A stretch of 6,683 nt of DNA from Candidatus Glassiibacteriota bacterium (GTDB taxonomy: Bacteria; Gemmatimonadota; Glassbacteria; GWA2-58-10), in assembly GCA_016934095.1 (NCBI GenBank), contig JAFGTO010000080.1, positions 1 to 6,683 of the forward strand. Reading direction: 5' to 3'. This document shows, piece after piece, positions 1-6,128 of this stretch; positions within the stretch are counted from its first letter, which is position 1, and each line of letters begins with the position of its first letter. Position numbers and translations under genes: made by a program. The notes under the pieces are model-generated. The model was not told where the DNA came from. It saw only the letters and a program-made list of their open reading frames with translations, and searched no databases.

Positions 1-696
1 AAAAGTTTTTACTACTACGTGGACTACGAGGAACATCCGAAACTGGAGGCCGACCTGGGCCGCTTCCATGCCTGGTGGAACCACCAAGCCACCCCGGCGG
101 ACCCGGAGGGAGAGAACGAATGGGGCTCGGTCCGGCCGGATGAGGGCTCCAATACCACGGGCGAGGGCAACTACGTGTTCATGGAGGCCACCGGCAGCGG
201 GCATTACGTCGGCACCAACTATTACGTTACCTGCCCGCAGCCGATGTGGTACGGTGAGGGGGACGACATGTTTTTCATCGATGGGGAGAAATGGCCCTCG
301 AGCCTGCACGGCACCGGTACCGAGGACTATTTCAACATGAGCTGGTGCCCCAGGGAGTATTACACTCATCCCTATTTCGGCCTGGCCCGGCCGAACGGTG
401 AGACAGGCTGGCTGGGGCGCACCCACTGCTACCGTTTCCACATCCAGGACCCGGTCCGCTTCACCAGGTCGCTCAGGGCCACGATCGAGCACGGGCACAG
501 CAACAACCTGACCCTCGAGCTGGCCACTGTGGCCTACTGGTACCAGAGCGAGCCGCACCAGCCTTTCCCGGCTATCGAGGCCAGGGAAGCGCGCAAGCCC
601 CTGCCTGTTCCGGACGTGATGGAGATCCTGCGCTGGCGGGACGCCTGGCGCAAGAGCATGGGGAACGAACCGCTGCTCTGGGGGAATGAGAAATAG
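1..696 (+). CDS. GH172 / DUF2961 glycoside hydrolase, C-terminal part (5' truncated by window edge)
   Basis: The reading frame is open from base 1 (starting KSFYYYVDYEE) to TAG at 694-696, so the gene begins before the window; about 231 residues are visible. The DUF2961 hallmark is clear: YGEGDDMFFIDGE, followed by PSSLHGTGTEDYFN and then a HPYFGL-type segment. In GH172 enzymes (alpha-D-fructofuranosidase, difructose dianhydride I and arabinofuranosidase activities) the two catalytic glutamates lie in these two motifs. The candidates here are the Glu codons at 256-258 and 322-324, 22 residues apart; my recollection of the family spacing is 21, and PSSLHG seems to carry one extra residue. Family members are usually over 350 aa, so the N-terminal part is missing only because of the window edge. 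The substrate cannot be told from this fragment. The gene converges on the response-regulator gene with a 17-nt gap, and I see no terminator hairpin between them. It appears functionally unrelated to the rest of the window. Confidence 0.88.
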   Translation, partial: KSFYYYVDYEEHPKLEADLGRFHAWWNHQATPADPEGENEWGSVRPDEGSNTTGEGNYVFMEATGSGHYVGTNYYVTCPQPMWYGEGDDMFFIDGEKWPSSLHGTGTEDYFNMSWCPREYYTHPYFGLARPNGETGWLGRTHCYRFHIQDPVRFTRSLRATIEHGHSNNLTLELATVAYWYQSEPHQPFPAIEAREARKPLPVPDVMEILRWRDAWRKSMGNEPLLWGNEK

Positions 697-713
697 GGAT
701 ATGGATTAGCCGC

Positions 714-2177
<1,464 letters not shown>

Positions 2178-2190
2178 CGGTCCTCTTCTC

Positions 2191-3750
2191 TCAAGGTAGG
2201 GTTACCGTAAACTCGCTGCCCGTGCCCAGGCTGCTGGAGACGCTGATCTCGCCGCCGTGGTCGCGCACGATGTTGCCGGCCAGGGCCAGGCCCAGCCCGG
2301 AGCCGTTCTCCTTGGTGGAAAAATAGAGGTCGAAAACCCGCTCCAGGTTTTCGGGAGCGATACCCGTGCCGGTGTCTGAGACAGCGACCACTGCGGGCCC
2401 GTCCCCGTCGCTCCCGGTGGCGACCCGCAGCCTGCCGCCGGAGGGCATGGCCTGGACAGCGTTGAGGACCAGGTTCATGAAAACCGTCTTCATTTTCTCC
2501 TGGTCCACGGTCCGCACCAGGGGCCCGTGCGCGAACGCACGCTCGATACGGATGCCGCGCTTCTCTGCATCCGGGGCCACCAGGGTCAGCACGTCCTCGA
2601 TAACCTGGTGCAGGTCGGTGTGCCTTCGCTCCATCTCGCTCACCCGGGCGAAGCTCAGGAAAGTGTCCACGATCTTACCCAGGCGGGCGGTCTCGCGCTG
2701 GATGTTCTGGCTGTAGCGCTCGTAGAGCTCGCGCTCCCCGGGCACGTTCAGGGTCAGCTTGTCGCCCAGGTGCTGCAGGGTGAGGTTGATCGCGTTCAGC
2801 GGGTTCTTGATCTCGTGGGCGATGCCGGCTGCCATCTGGCCCAGGGAGCCGAGCCGCTCCTGGCGGTGCAGGTTGGTTTCCAGGTCCTTGTTCTGTTTCA
2901 GGCGGCCCACCATCTGGTTGAAGCCGGCCACCAGCTGGCCGATCTCATCCCTGCGCCTGACCCCGACCCGGCATTCCAGGTCGCCCTGCTCGACACGCTT
3001 GAAAGCCTGGTTGAGCTGACGGATCGGCCGGGTGAAGCGGCCCGAGAAAACCAGGGCCGCCACCAGGCCCAGGCCCAGCACGGAGAGGGTAACCAGCAGG
3101 CTGGTCAGCCGGTAGGCCCTGAAGTCCTCGAGGAAATCGCCGATCTGGTACTGCAGGTTGACAAAACGGACCTGACCCTCCTCGACAATAGGGATCGAGA
3201 CCTGCAGGATGTCATCACCTGCCGGCAGCACGGGACGGCTGCTGATCTGGTAGCGCCAGCGCGAGCCCCTGCGGGTCATCTCATCCATTACCGAGACTGT
3301 CACCTGGAAAAACGACCAGTCGCTTCCCGGTCCCCGGTCGAGCGCGCCGGCGGAGGCCAGCCGGCGGAGCCTGGAGATGCGCTCGGCCACCTCGGGCCAG
3401 CCTGGGGCGGGACGAGTCAGCAGCGACTCGAAATTGCTGTCCACGAACTCGAGGAAGCTTTTCAGCTCGCGCTCCACCTGGGCGGCGCCCCCGGCTTCAC
3501 CGGGGGCCAAGCCATCCTGGACCACTCGCTGAGAGCGTTTCTGGATCTGGCGATCGATATCCTGGATGGTACGGTTGATCTGCCGGTTCAGCTCCAGCAG
3601 CTTGGCCACCACCTGCTGCTGCTGGCGGTAGTTGATTGCATACTGTGTGCCGGAGACCCCGGCCAGCAGCAGGGTGATGATCAGCGCCAGGCGCGCCCTG
3701 ACACCGAAATAGCTTCCGGCCGCCGTAGTTTTATTTGCCTGCCTGCTCAT
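2191..3750 (-). CDS. Membrane sensor histidine kinase (TM-sensor-TM-HAMP-HisKA-HATPase)
   Basis: A complete 519-aa protein. TM1 is about 21-39 and TM2 about 215-235. Between them lies an extracytoplasmic sensor region of about 175 residues that starts with a Gln-rich, coiled-coil-like stretch (about 42-75). I recognise no named sensor fold in it. HAMP follows (about 238-290, with a PIRQL start and an EQGDLE segment). HisKA contains AHEIKNPLN with phospho-acceptor H312. The ATPase domain has the N box MNLVLNA (N426/N430), G1 DTGTG (459-463) and G2 GSGLGLAL (483-490). The kinase class is the NtrB/ZraS/AtoS type that partners NtrC regulators, consistent with the response-regulator gene 13 nt downstream. 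The ATG at 3750 is supported by GGAG seven nt upstream. The signal is unknown; the nearby htrA gene makes an envelope or protein-folding signal plausible, but this is inference. Transcription probably starts at the sigma-54-type promoter about 200 nt upstream. Confidence 0.95.
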   Translation of the reverse strand: MSRQANKTTAAGSYFGVRARLALIITLLLAGVSGTQYAINYRQQQQVVAKLLELNRQINRTIQDIDRQIQKRSQRVVQDGLAPGEAGGAAQVERELKSFLEFVDSNFESLLTRPAPGWPEVAERISRLRRLASAGALDRGPGSDWSFFQVTVSVMDEMTRRGSRWRYQISSRPVLPAGDDILQVSIPIVEEGQVRFVNLQYQIGDFLEDFRAYRLTSLLVTLSVLGLGLVAALVFSGRFTRPIRQLNQAFKRVEQGDLECRVGVRRRDEIGQLVAGFNQMVGRLKQNKDLETNLHRQERLGSLGQMAAGIAHEIKNPLNAINLTLQHLGDKLTLNVPGERELYERYSQNIQRETARLGKIVDTFLSFARVSEMERRHTDLHQVIEDVLTLVAPDAEKRGIRIERAFAHGPLVRTVDQEKMKTVFMNLVLNAVQAMPSGGRLRVATGSDGDGPAVVAVSDTGTGIAPENLERVFDLYFSTKENGSGLGLALAGNIVRDHGGEISVSSSLGTGSEFTVTLP

Positions 3751-3794
3751 CGTTTCGCTCCATCCCCGGTTTTCCTACTTGCAATCCCTGGCTC

Positions 3795-3811
3795 CCGGCC
3801 CTGCGGACCGG
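3795..3811 (-). promoter_or_regulatory. Short GC hairpin in the kinase mRNA leader
   Basis: On the minus strand, CCGGTCC, a GCA loop and GGGCCGG form a 7-bp stem with one G-U pair, about 45 nt before the kinase start codon. It lies in the predicted 5' leader (about 186 nt) of the kinase-regulator operon. It is not followed by a T run, so it is not an intrinsic terminator. It may affect leader stability or translation, or it may be incidental in GC-rich DNA. Confidence 0.3.
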
Positions 3812-3891
3812 AAAGGCGCCCTTATTCCTCTAGCCCGGATCATTCATAAATGTTAGCAACGAGTAAGCCCTGTGCACTGTCAGGGGCGGGC

Positions 3892-3907
3892 TGGCATCCT
3901 TTTTGCC
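3892..3907 (+). promoter_or_regulatory. Sigma-54-type (-24/-12) promoter, plus strand
   Basis: TGGCATCCTTTTTGCC matches the established consensus TGGCACG-N4-TTGCW at all the key positions. The GG of the -24 element and the GC of the -12 element are exactly 12 nt apart (G3893 to G3905). The mismatches to consensus are at the sixth, seventh and last positions. Transcription would start near 3918 and run towards the 3' end of htrA, where there is no recognisable plus-strand gene. It directly faces the minus-strand promoter in the other arm of the inverted repeat. Confidence 0.5.
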
Positions 3908-3946
3908 CTCCTCCCGCCGGTCGGTTTGTCCGAATAAAGGTGCCAA

Positions 3947-3962
3947 AGCAAAAAGGCTGCCA
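3947..3962 (-). promoter_or_regulatory. Sigma-54-type (-24/-12) promoter of the kinase-regulator operon
   Basis: On the minus strand, TGGCAGCCTTTTTGCT carries the invariant GG and GC at the correct 12-nt offset, with TGGCA and TTGCT intact; only the sixth and seventh consensus positions differ. The predicted start is near 3936, giving a leader of about 186 nt before the kinase ATG. Because the operon encodes a sigma-54 activator with a GAFSGA loop, autoregulation through this promoter is the natural reading. Sequence evidence only; there is no transcript data. Confidence 0.65.
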
Positions 3963-3981
3963 GCCCGCTCCCACCGGCGTT

Positions 3982-4215
3982 TTAAAATGCACGAGACAAA
4001 GTCAATAATGTCCGGTTATGTACGCCAATAATCCCGGCAAACATAGTAATACCGGTGGAATGAGCCTGGATACCGTCTTTGTCGGATTTAAAATTTCCCC
4101 AAACCATAATGTAATAATTACCCTTTAGCCGCTTGGCGTACACATTATGACCTTTTTTCTTCAATGTCTTACCTGATAAAGGTTTTTGCAAAAGTTTTTT
4201 CCCTTTCCCCCGCCA
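3982..4215 (-). pseudogene. Possible relic of a SPOR-domain coding sequence
   Basis: A minus-strand frame ending in TAA at 3982 encodes a basic stretch containing LKKKGHNVYAKRL, then GNYYIMVWGNFKSDKD. This resembles the middle of the SPOR domain (peptidoglycan-binding; the usual pattern is a LKKKG-x-x-VYV strand, then YYRVRVG-x-F-KS). The beginning of the domain and its final helix are not recognisable. The open frame can only be given an ATG by starting at 4362 inside htrA in another frame, and no ribosome site supports a start within the relic. Base composition is AT-rich compared with neighbouring genes. I treat it as a decayed fragment, possibly of a gene once downstream of htrA. The resemblance is short and could be chance. 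Confidence 0.25.
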
Positions 4216-4246
4216 CAGTTCAATTAAGCCGGACAGTATTGATCCG

Positions 4247-4270
4247 GGGCAGGAAAGGTAAAACCTGCCC
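4247..4270 (-). terminator. Hairpin 10 nt after the htrA stop codon, weak terminator candidate
   Basis: GGGCAGG and CCTGCCC form a perfect 7-bp stem around a 10-nt loop immediately downstream of the htrA TGA on the minus strand. Position and shape suit a transcript end, but the bases that follow (CGGATCAATACTG) contain no T run. It is therefore not a classical intrinsic terminator and may only protect the 3' end of the mRNA. Confidence 0.35.
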
Positions 4271-4279
4271 GCCCTTTGC

Positions 4280-5713
4280 TCAGGGCACCTGCAGGCCGAC
4301 AAACTGGGTGATTCCGCCGCGCATGACCAGAAACAGCACCGCATCCCCGGAGGAGAGGTCATCCAGCAGGCCGCTCACTGCGGCCACGGAGTTGACCGCC
4401 TGGCGGTTGACCTCCAGCAGCACGTCTCCGGGCAGCATACCCGATTTGAAAGCCGCACCGCCCTCGGTTATTTTCTCCACGACTACGCCGGTAAGGCTCA
4501 CCAGGTCAAGCTCCTCCGCATCCTCCCCGGTCAGCTCGCGAAGCTGCATGCCCAGGGTGGTGGTCTTCTCCGGCCCGGGCTGGAGCTCGGGAACTGATAC
4601 CTGCCGCCCGATCTCCCTGGACCCCAGGAGCACCGAGCGCCGGATCCGCCTCCCTTGCCTGACCACGGTTAGCTCCACCAGGTCTCCCGGACGAAGCTTG
4701 GCGATCGATTCCTGGAGCTGGTGGCTGAAATTCACCGGCCTGCCGTCCACCTCCACCACCACGTCCCCGCGCCTCAGACCCGCCTGCTCGGCCGGAGAGC
4801 CTTCCCGTGGCACGAAATCATCGATCAGCACTCCCTGTGGGCTCTCCAGGCCCAGGGCCTTGGCCATTACCGGGTCCAGCGAGCGGATCAGCACCCCCAG
4901 CACGGGGCGGACCACCCGGCCCATGGTGATCAGGTCTTCCATTACCCGGCGGGCCAGGTTGACCGGAATGGCGAAACCGTAGCCCTGGTAGACGCCGGTG
5001 CTGCTGGCGATCGCTGTGTTGATCCCGATCAGCTCGCCCCTGATATTGATCAGGCCGCCCCCGGAGTTGCCGGGGTTGATCACTGCATCCGTCTGGATAA
5101 AACTCTCGATGGACTGGTCGAAATTGCCCTGCAGGTTTACCGCGTGATCGCTGAGGATGTCTATTCTCCGGTTCTTGGCGCTGATAATGCCTGCGGTCAC
5201 TGTCAGGCCGAGGTCCATGGGATTGCCGATGGCCATGACCCAGGCCCCGATGCGGCAGGAGTCGCTGTCCCCGAAGGCGACCACCGGCAGCCGGGTGCCG
5301 TTCTCCAGCAGCTCGATTTTCAGCACCGCCAGGTCGGTGGTATAGTCGGTACCGATCACCTGGGCGTCGTAGATACGGCCGTCGATCAGTTTCAGGCTGA
5401 TCTTGTCCGCGCCCTCGATCACGTGATTGTTGGTCAGGATGTAGCCGTCCGCCGAAACGATGACACCACTGCCCATATGTACCAGGTCCTCGGAATTGCG
5501 GCGGCCGGAGCTGCGTCTCGACCGCGAGCTGATAATACTGACCACTGTCGGAGTTACTTTTTCCGCTATCTCCATGAAGGAGCTGTTGAGCTGGTCGGCA
5601 GTTGCGTTTCCCGCTTCAGGCTCCAGCCTCTCTGCCTGGGCGGGCATGGCCAGCCCGGATAAAACCGCTGCCAGGACAAGCGCGGTTATTTTCGATAGCT
5701 TATCTGCATTCAT
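4280..5713 (-). CDS. Do/HtrA-family periplasmic serine endoprotease (DegP/DegQ-like)
   Basis: A complete 477-aa protein. The N-terminus is a typical Sec signal peptide (MNADKLSK, then a hydrophobic core, with cleavage likely after AQA at residue 27). The trypsin-like domain has the full triad: H97 in TNNHV, D127 in TTDLAVLK and S217 in NPGNSGGG. Two PDZ domains follow, about 268-362 (VRPVLGV start) and about 386-477. Two PDZ domains and this length are normal for DegP/DegQ/MucD proteins, which degrade or refold damaged envelope proteins as oligomeric cages. The LA-loop region (about 62-78) is short and Arg/Ser-rich. The ATG at 5713 is preceded by only a weak ribosome site (AGCGAGA), but the signal peptide starts directly there and a stop follows the nearest upstream ATG. 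The stop is TGA at 4280-4282. Its promoters lie at 5776-5936. Neighbourhood with a sensor kinase and NtrC-type regulator suggests it belongs to their regulon (inference). Confidence 0.96.
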   Translation of the reverse strand: MNADKLSKITALVLAAVLSGLAMPAQAERLEPEAGNATADQLNSSFMEIAEKVTPTVVSIISSRSRRSSGRRNSEDLVHMGSGVIVSADGYILTNNHVIEGADKISLKLIDGRIYDAQVIGTDYTTDLAVLKIELLENGTRLPVVAFGDSDSCRIGAWVMAIGNPMDLGLTVTAGIISAKNRRIDILSDHAVNLQGNFDQSIESFIQTDAVINPGNSGGGLINIRGELIGINTAIASSTGVYQGYGFAIPVNLARRVMEDLITMGRVVRPVLGVLIRSLDPVMAKALGLESPQGVLIDDFVPREGSPAEQAGLRRGDVVVEVDGRPVNFSHQLQESIAKLRPGDLVELTVVRQGRRIRRSVLLGSREIGRQVSVPELQPGPEKTTTLGMQLRELTGEDAEELDLVSLTGVVVEKITEGGAAFKSGMLPGDVLLEVNRQAVNSVAAVSGLLDDLSSGDAVLFLVMRGGITQFVGLQVP

Positions 5714-5749
5714 CGCTTGTCTCGCTTACATCAGATGAAATCCGTTCCC

Positions 5750-5764
5750 GCGGAATTTCTCCGC
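5750..5764 (-). promoter_or_regulatory. Small hairpin at the predicted 5' end of the sigma-54 htrA transcript
   Basis: GCGGA and TCCGC form a 5-bp stem with a 5-nt loop. If transcription starts from the sigma-54-like site, the first base would be near 5765, so the RNA would begin almost exactly with this hairpin. Such 5'-terminal stems can protect mRNA from decay. The stem is short, so confidence is low. Confidence 0.25.
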
Positions 5765-5775
5765 AACCCCGGTTT

Positions 5776-5791
5776 TGCAAGGTGTATGCCG
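5776..5791 (-). promoter_or_regulatory. Sigma-54-like promoter upstream of htrA
   Basis: On the minus strand, CGGCATACACCTTGCA aligns to TGGCACG-N4-TTGCW. It has GG and GC exactly 12 nt apart, plus CA after GG and TT before GC. Mismatches are at the first, sixth and seventh positions. The predicted start near 5765 gives a leader of about 51 nt. By a rough uniform-base estimate, the eight matched core bases at fixed spacing would be expected about 0.03 times in the non-coding DNA here, so it is suggestive rather than proven. Confidence 0.45.
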
Positions 5792-5820
5792 GCAGGCCTG
5801 AAGCTCCGGGGGTAATTGTT

Positions 5821-5890
5821 ATATCTCCCTGTAACACCGTCAATTAGACCTTCCAGGTGCCCCTGGCGAAAAGTCCACAGGGGGAGATAT
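5821..5890. repeat. Inverted repeat ATATCTCCC...GGGAGATAT in the htrA upstream region
   Basis: ATATCTCCC at 5821-5829 is the exact reverse complement of 5882-5890. With a 2-nt bulge the pairing extends to about 11 bp (ATATCTCCCTG against CAGGGGGAGATAT). An inner stem CCAGG/CCTGG (5853-5857 and 5862-5866, 4-nt loop) lies between. In a transcript from the upstream sigma-70-type promoter this would form a large leader hairpin. As DNA, the two arms sit about 60 and 121 bp upstream of the predicted sigma-54 start, a plausible place for activator binding sites. Confidence 0.45.
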
Positions 5891-5906
5891 CCGGTAAACC
5901 TATCCA

Positions 5907-5936
5907 ATTATACCCCATATCGGGTATCAAGATCAA
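5907..5936 (-). promoter_or_regulatory. Sigma-70-type promoter for htrA
   Basis: On the minus strand a perfect -10 TATAAT (5912-5907) is preceded by TTGATC (5936-5931) with an 18-nt spacer. Transcription would start near 5900, leaving a leader of about 190 nt that includes the inverted repeat at 5821-5890. This would supply basal htrA expression, with the sigma-54-like site closer to the gene. Confidence 0.5.
5910..5927. promoter_or_regulatory. 18-bp operator-like dyad ATACCC-N6-GGGTAT
   Basis: A perfect 6-bp inverted repeat with a 6-nt spacer overlaps the -10 box and spacer of the sigma-70-type htrA promoter. Its centre is about 153 bp upstream of the predicted sigma-54 start of htrA. The position suits either a repressor operator on the first promoter or an enhancer site for the NtrC-type regulator on the second. 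I found no second copy upstream of the kinase operon. Confidence 0.4.
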
Positions 5937-6053
5937 GCATTCTTCCACTGACGGTTGTCAAGGTATTTTTGGTTGTTTTTATTCGCTCGCTTCCGCCGCA
6001 ACGGCCAGGCCGCGGGGAATGCTCGCTGGCCAATTCAGCCTTCTCCTGCCGCC

Positions 6054-6082
6054 TTGACTGCCGGGAGACAATCTGTTATTTT
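6054..6082 (+). promoter_or_regulatory. Sigma-70-type promoter for the DUF481-type gene
   Basis: TTGACT (6054-6059) and TATTTT (6077-6082) are separated by 17 nt, about 50 nt upstream of the proposed GTG start. The -35 differs from TTGACA by one base; the -10 is weaker. Confidence 0.4.
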
Positions 6083-6128
6083 AACGGTCCAACGTCTGTT
6101 TGTTCAACTTTTTGCCTGGAAAGCAGTT

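Larger units (their letters stand above)
3883..3971. repeat. 24-bp inverted repeat with promoter-bearing arms
   Basis: The arms are 3883-3906 and 3948-3971. They pair along 24 positions with a single mismatch (3897 against 3957) and one G-U pair (3885 with 3969), enclosing a 41-nt centre. Both arms read roughly GGG-GGGCTGGCA-CCTTTTTGC on their own strand, so each contains the same sigma-54 promoter core. As RNA the whole would fold into a long hairpin. The T tract lies on the loop side of each arm, so the full hairpin is not a standard intrinsic terminator in either direction. Confidence 0.85.
3751..4279. other. Intergenic region between htrA and the kinase gene, no intact gene
   Basis: This 529-nt stretch separates two minus-strand genes. 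It has three parts. About 3751-3882 would be the leader of the kinase mRNA. About 3883-3971 is a long inverted repeat carrying two facing sigma-54-type promoters. About 3982-4246 is markedly richer in A and T than the flanking genes and contains a possible SPOR-domain relic on the minus strand, along with short dyads such as GTAATAATTAC (4111-4121), TTTTGCAAAA (4184-4193) and CATAATGT/ACATTATG (4105-4112 and 4142-4149). I see no complete protein gene, tRNA, CRISPR array or insertion-sequence end. The AT-rich part lies upstream of the minus-strand sigma-54 promoter, where enhancer sites for the response regulator would be expected. Confidence 0.6.
5714..6128. other. Divergent intergenic region between htrA and the DUF481-type gene
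   Basis: This 415-nt region serves two genes facing away from each other. The htrA side (about 5714-5940) carries a sigma-54-like promoter, a 5'-leader inverted repeat and a strong-looking sigma-70-type promoter with an 18-bp dyad. The right side (about 6050-6128) carries a sigma-70-type promoter and a ribosome site for the plus-strand gene. Between about 5941 and 6050 I see only T-rich DNA and a weak TTGTCA-17-TTTATT promoter-like pair at 5955-5983. No protein gene is evident: the open frames here lack ribosome sites and recognisable sequence. Confidence 0.6.

Noticed and set aside
2527..3849. A 440-codon plus-strand open frame
   Set aside because: It lies antisense to the histidine kinase gene, is rich in His/Gln/Leu/Ala as expected from the complement of a GC-rich gene, and shows no family motif. 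The kinase reading has all its catalytic motifs.
3883..3971. The long inverted repeat as an ordinary bidirectional intrinsic terminator
   Set aside because: The T tracts sit on the loop side of the stem instead of after it, and both arms match the -24/-12 promoter pattern with exact spacing, which explains the sequence better. A terminator role for a partial fold (GGCT-GGC-AGCC-TTTTT on the minus strand) cannot be fully excluded.
4060..4128. A 22-codon plus-strand open frame in the AT-rich intergenic DNA
   Set aside because: The GGTGG is only about one base from the ATG, too close for a ribosome site, and the peptide has no recognisable features.
3982..4362. An intact 126-aa minus-strand gene overlapping the htrA 3' end
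   Set aside because: Its only ATG in the right place lies inside htrA in another frame, its first third is just htrA read out of frame, and no ribosome site supports a start. Only the AT-rich C-terminal part is interesting, and it is listed as a possible relic.
4721..5662. A 313-codon plus-strand open frame
   Set aside because: Antisense to htrA, whose signal peptide, catalytic triad and PDZ domains are all present on the other strand.
6101..6116. Sigma-54-like TGTTCAACTTTTTGCC upstream of the DUF481-type gene
   Set aside because: The -12 half looks good, but the -24 GG is GT and CA is absent. The start would fall near 6127, leaving no room for the ribosome site before the GTG at 6129.
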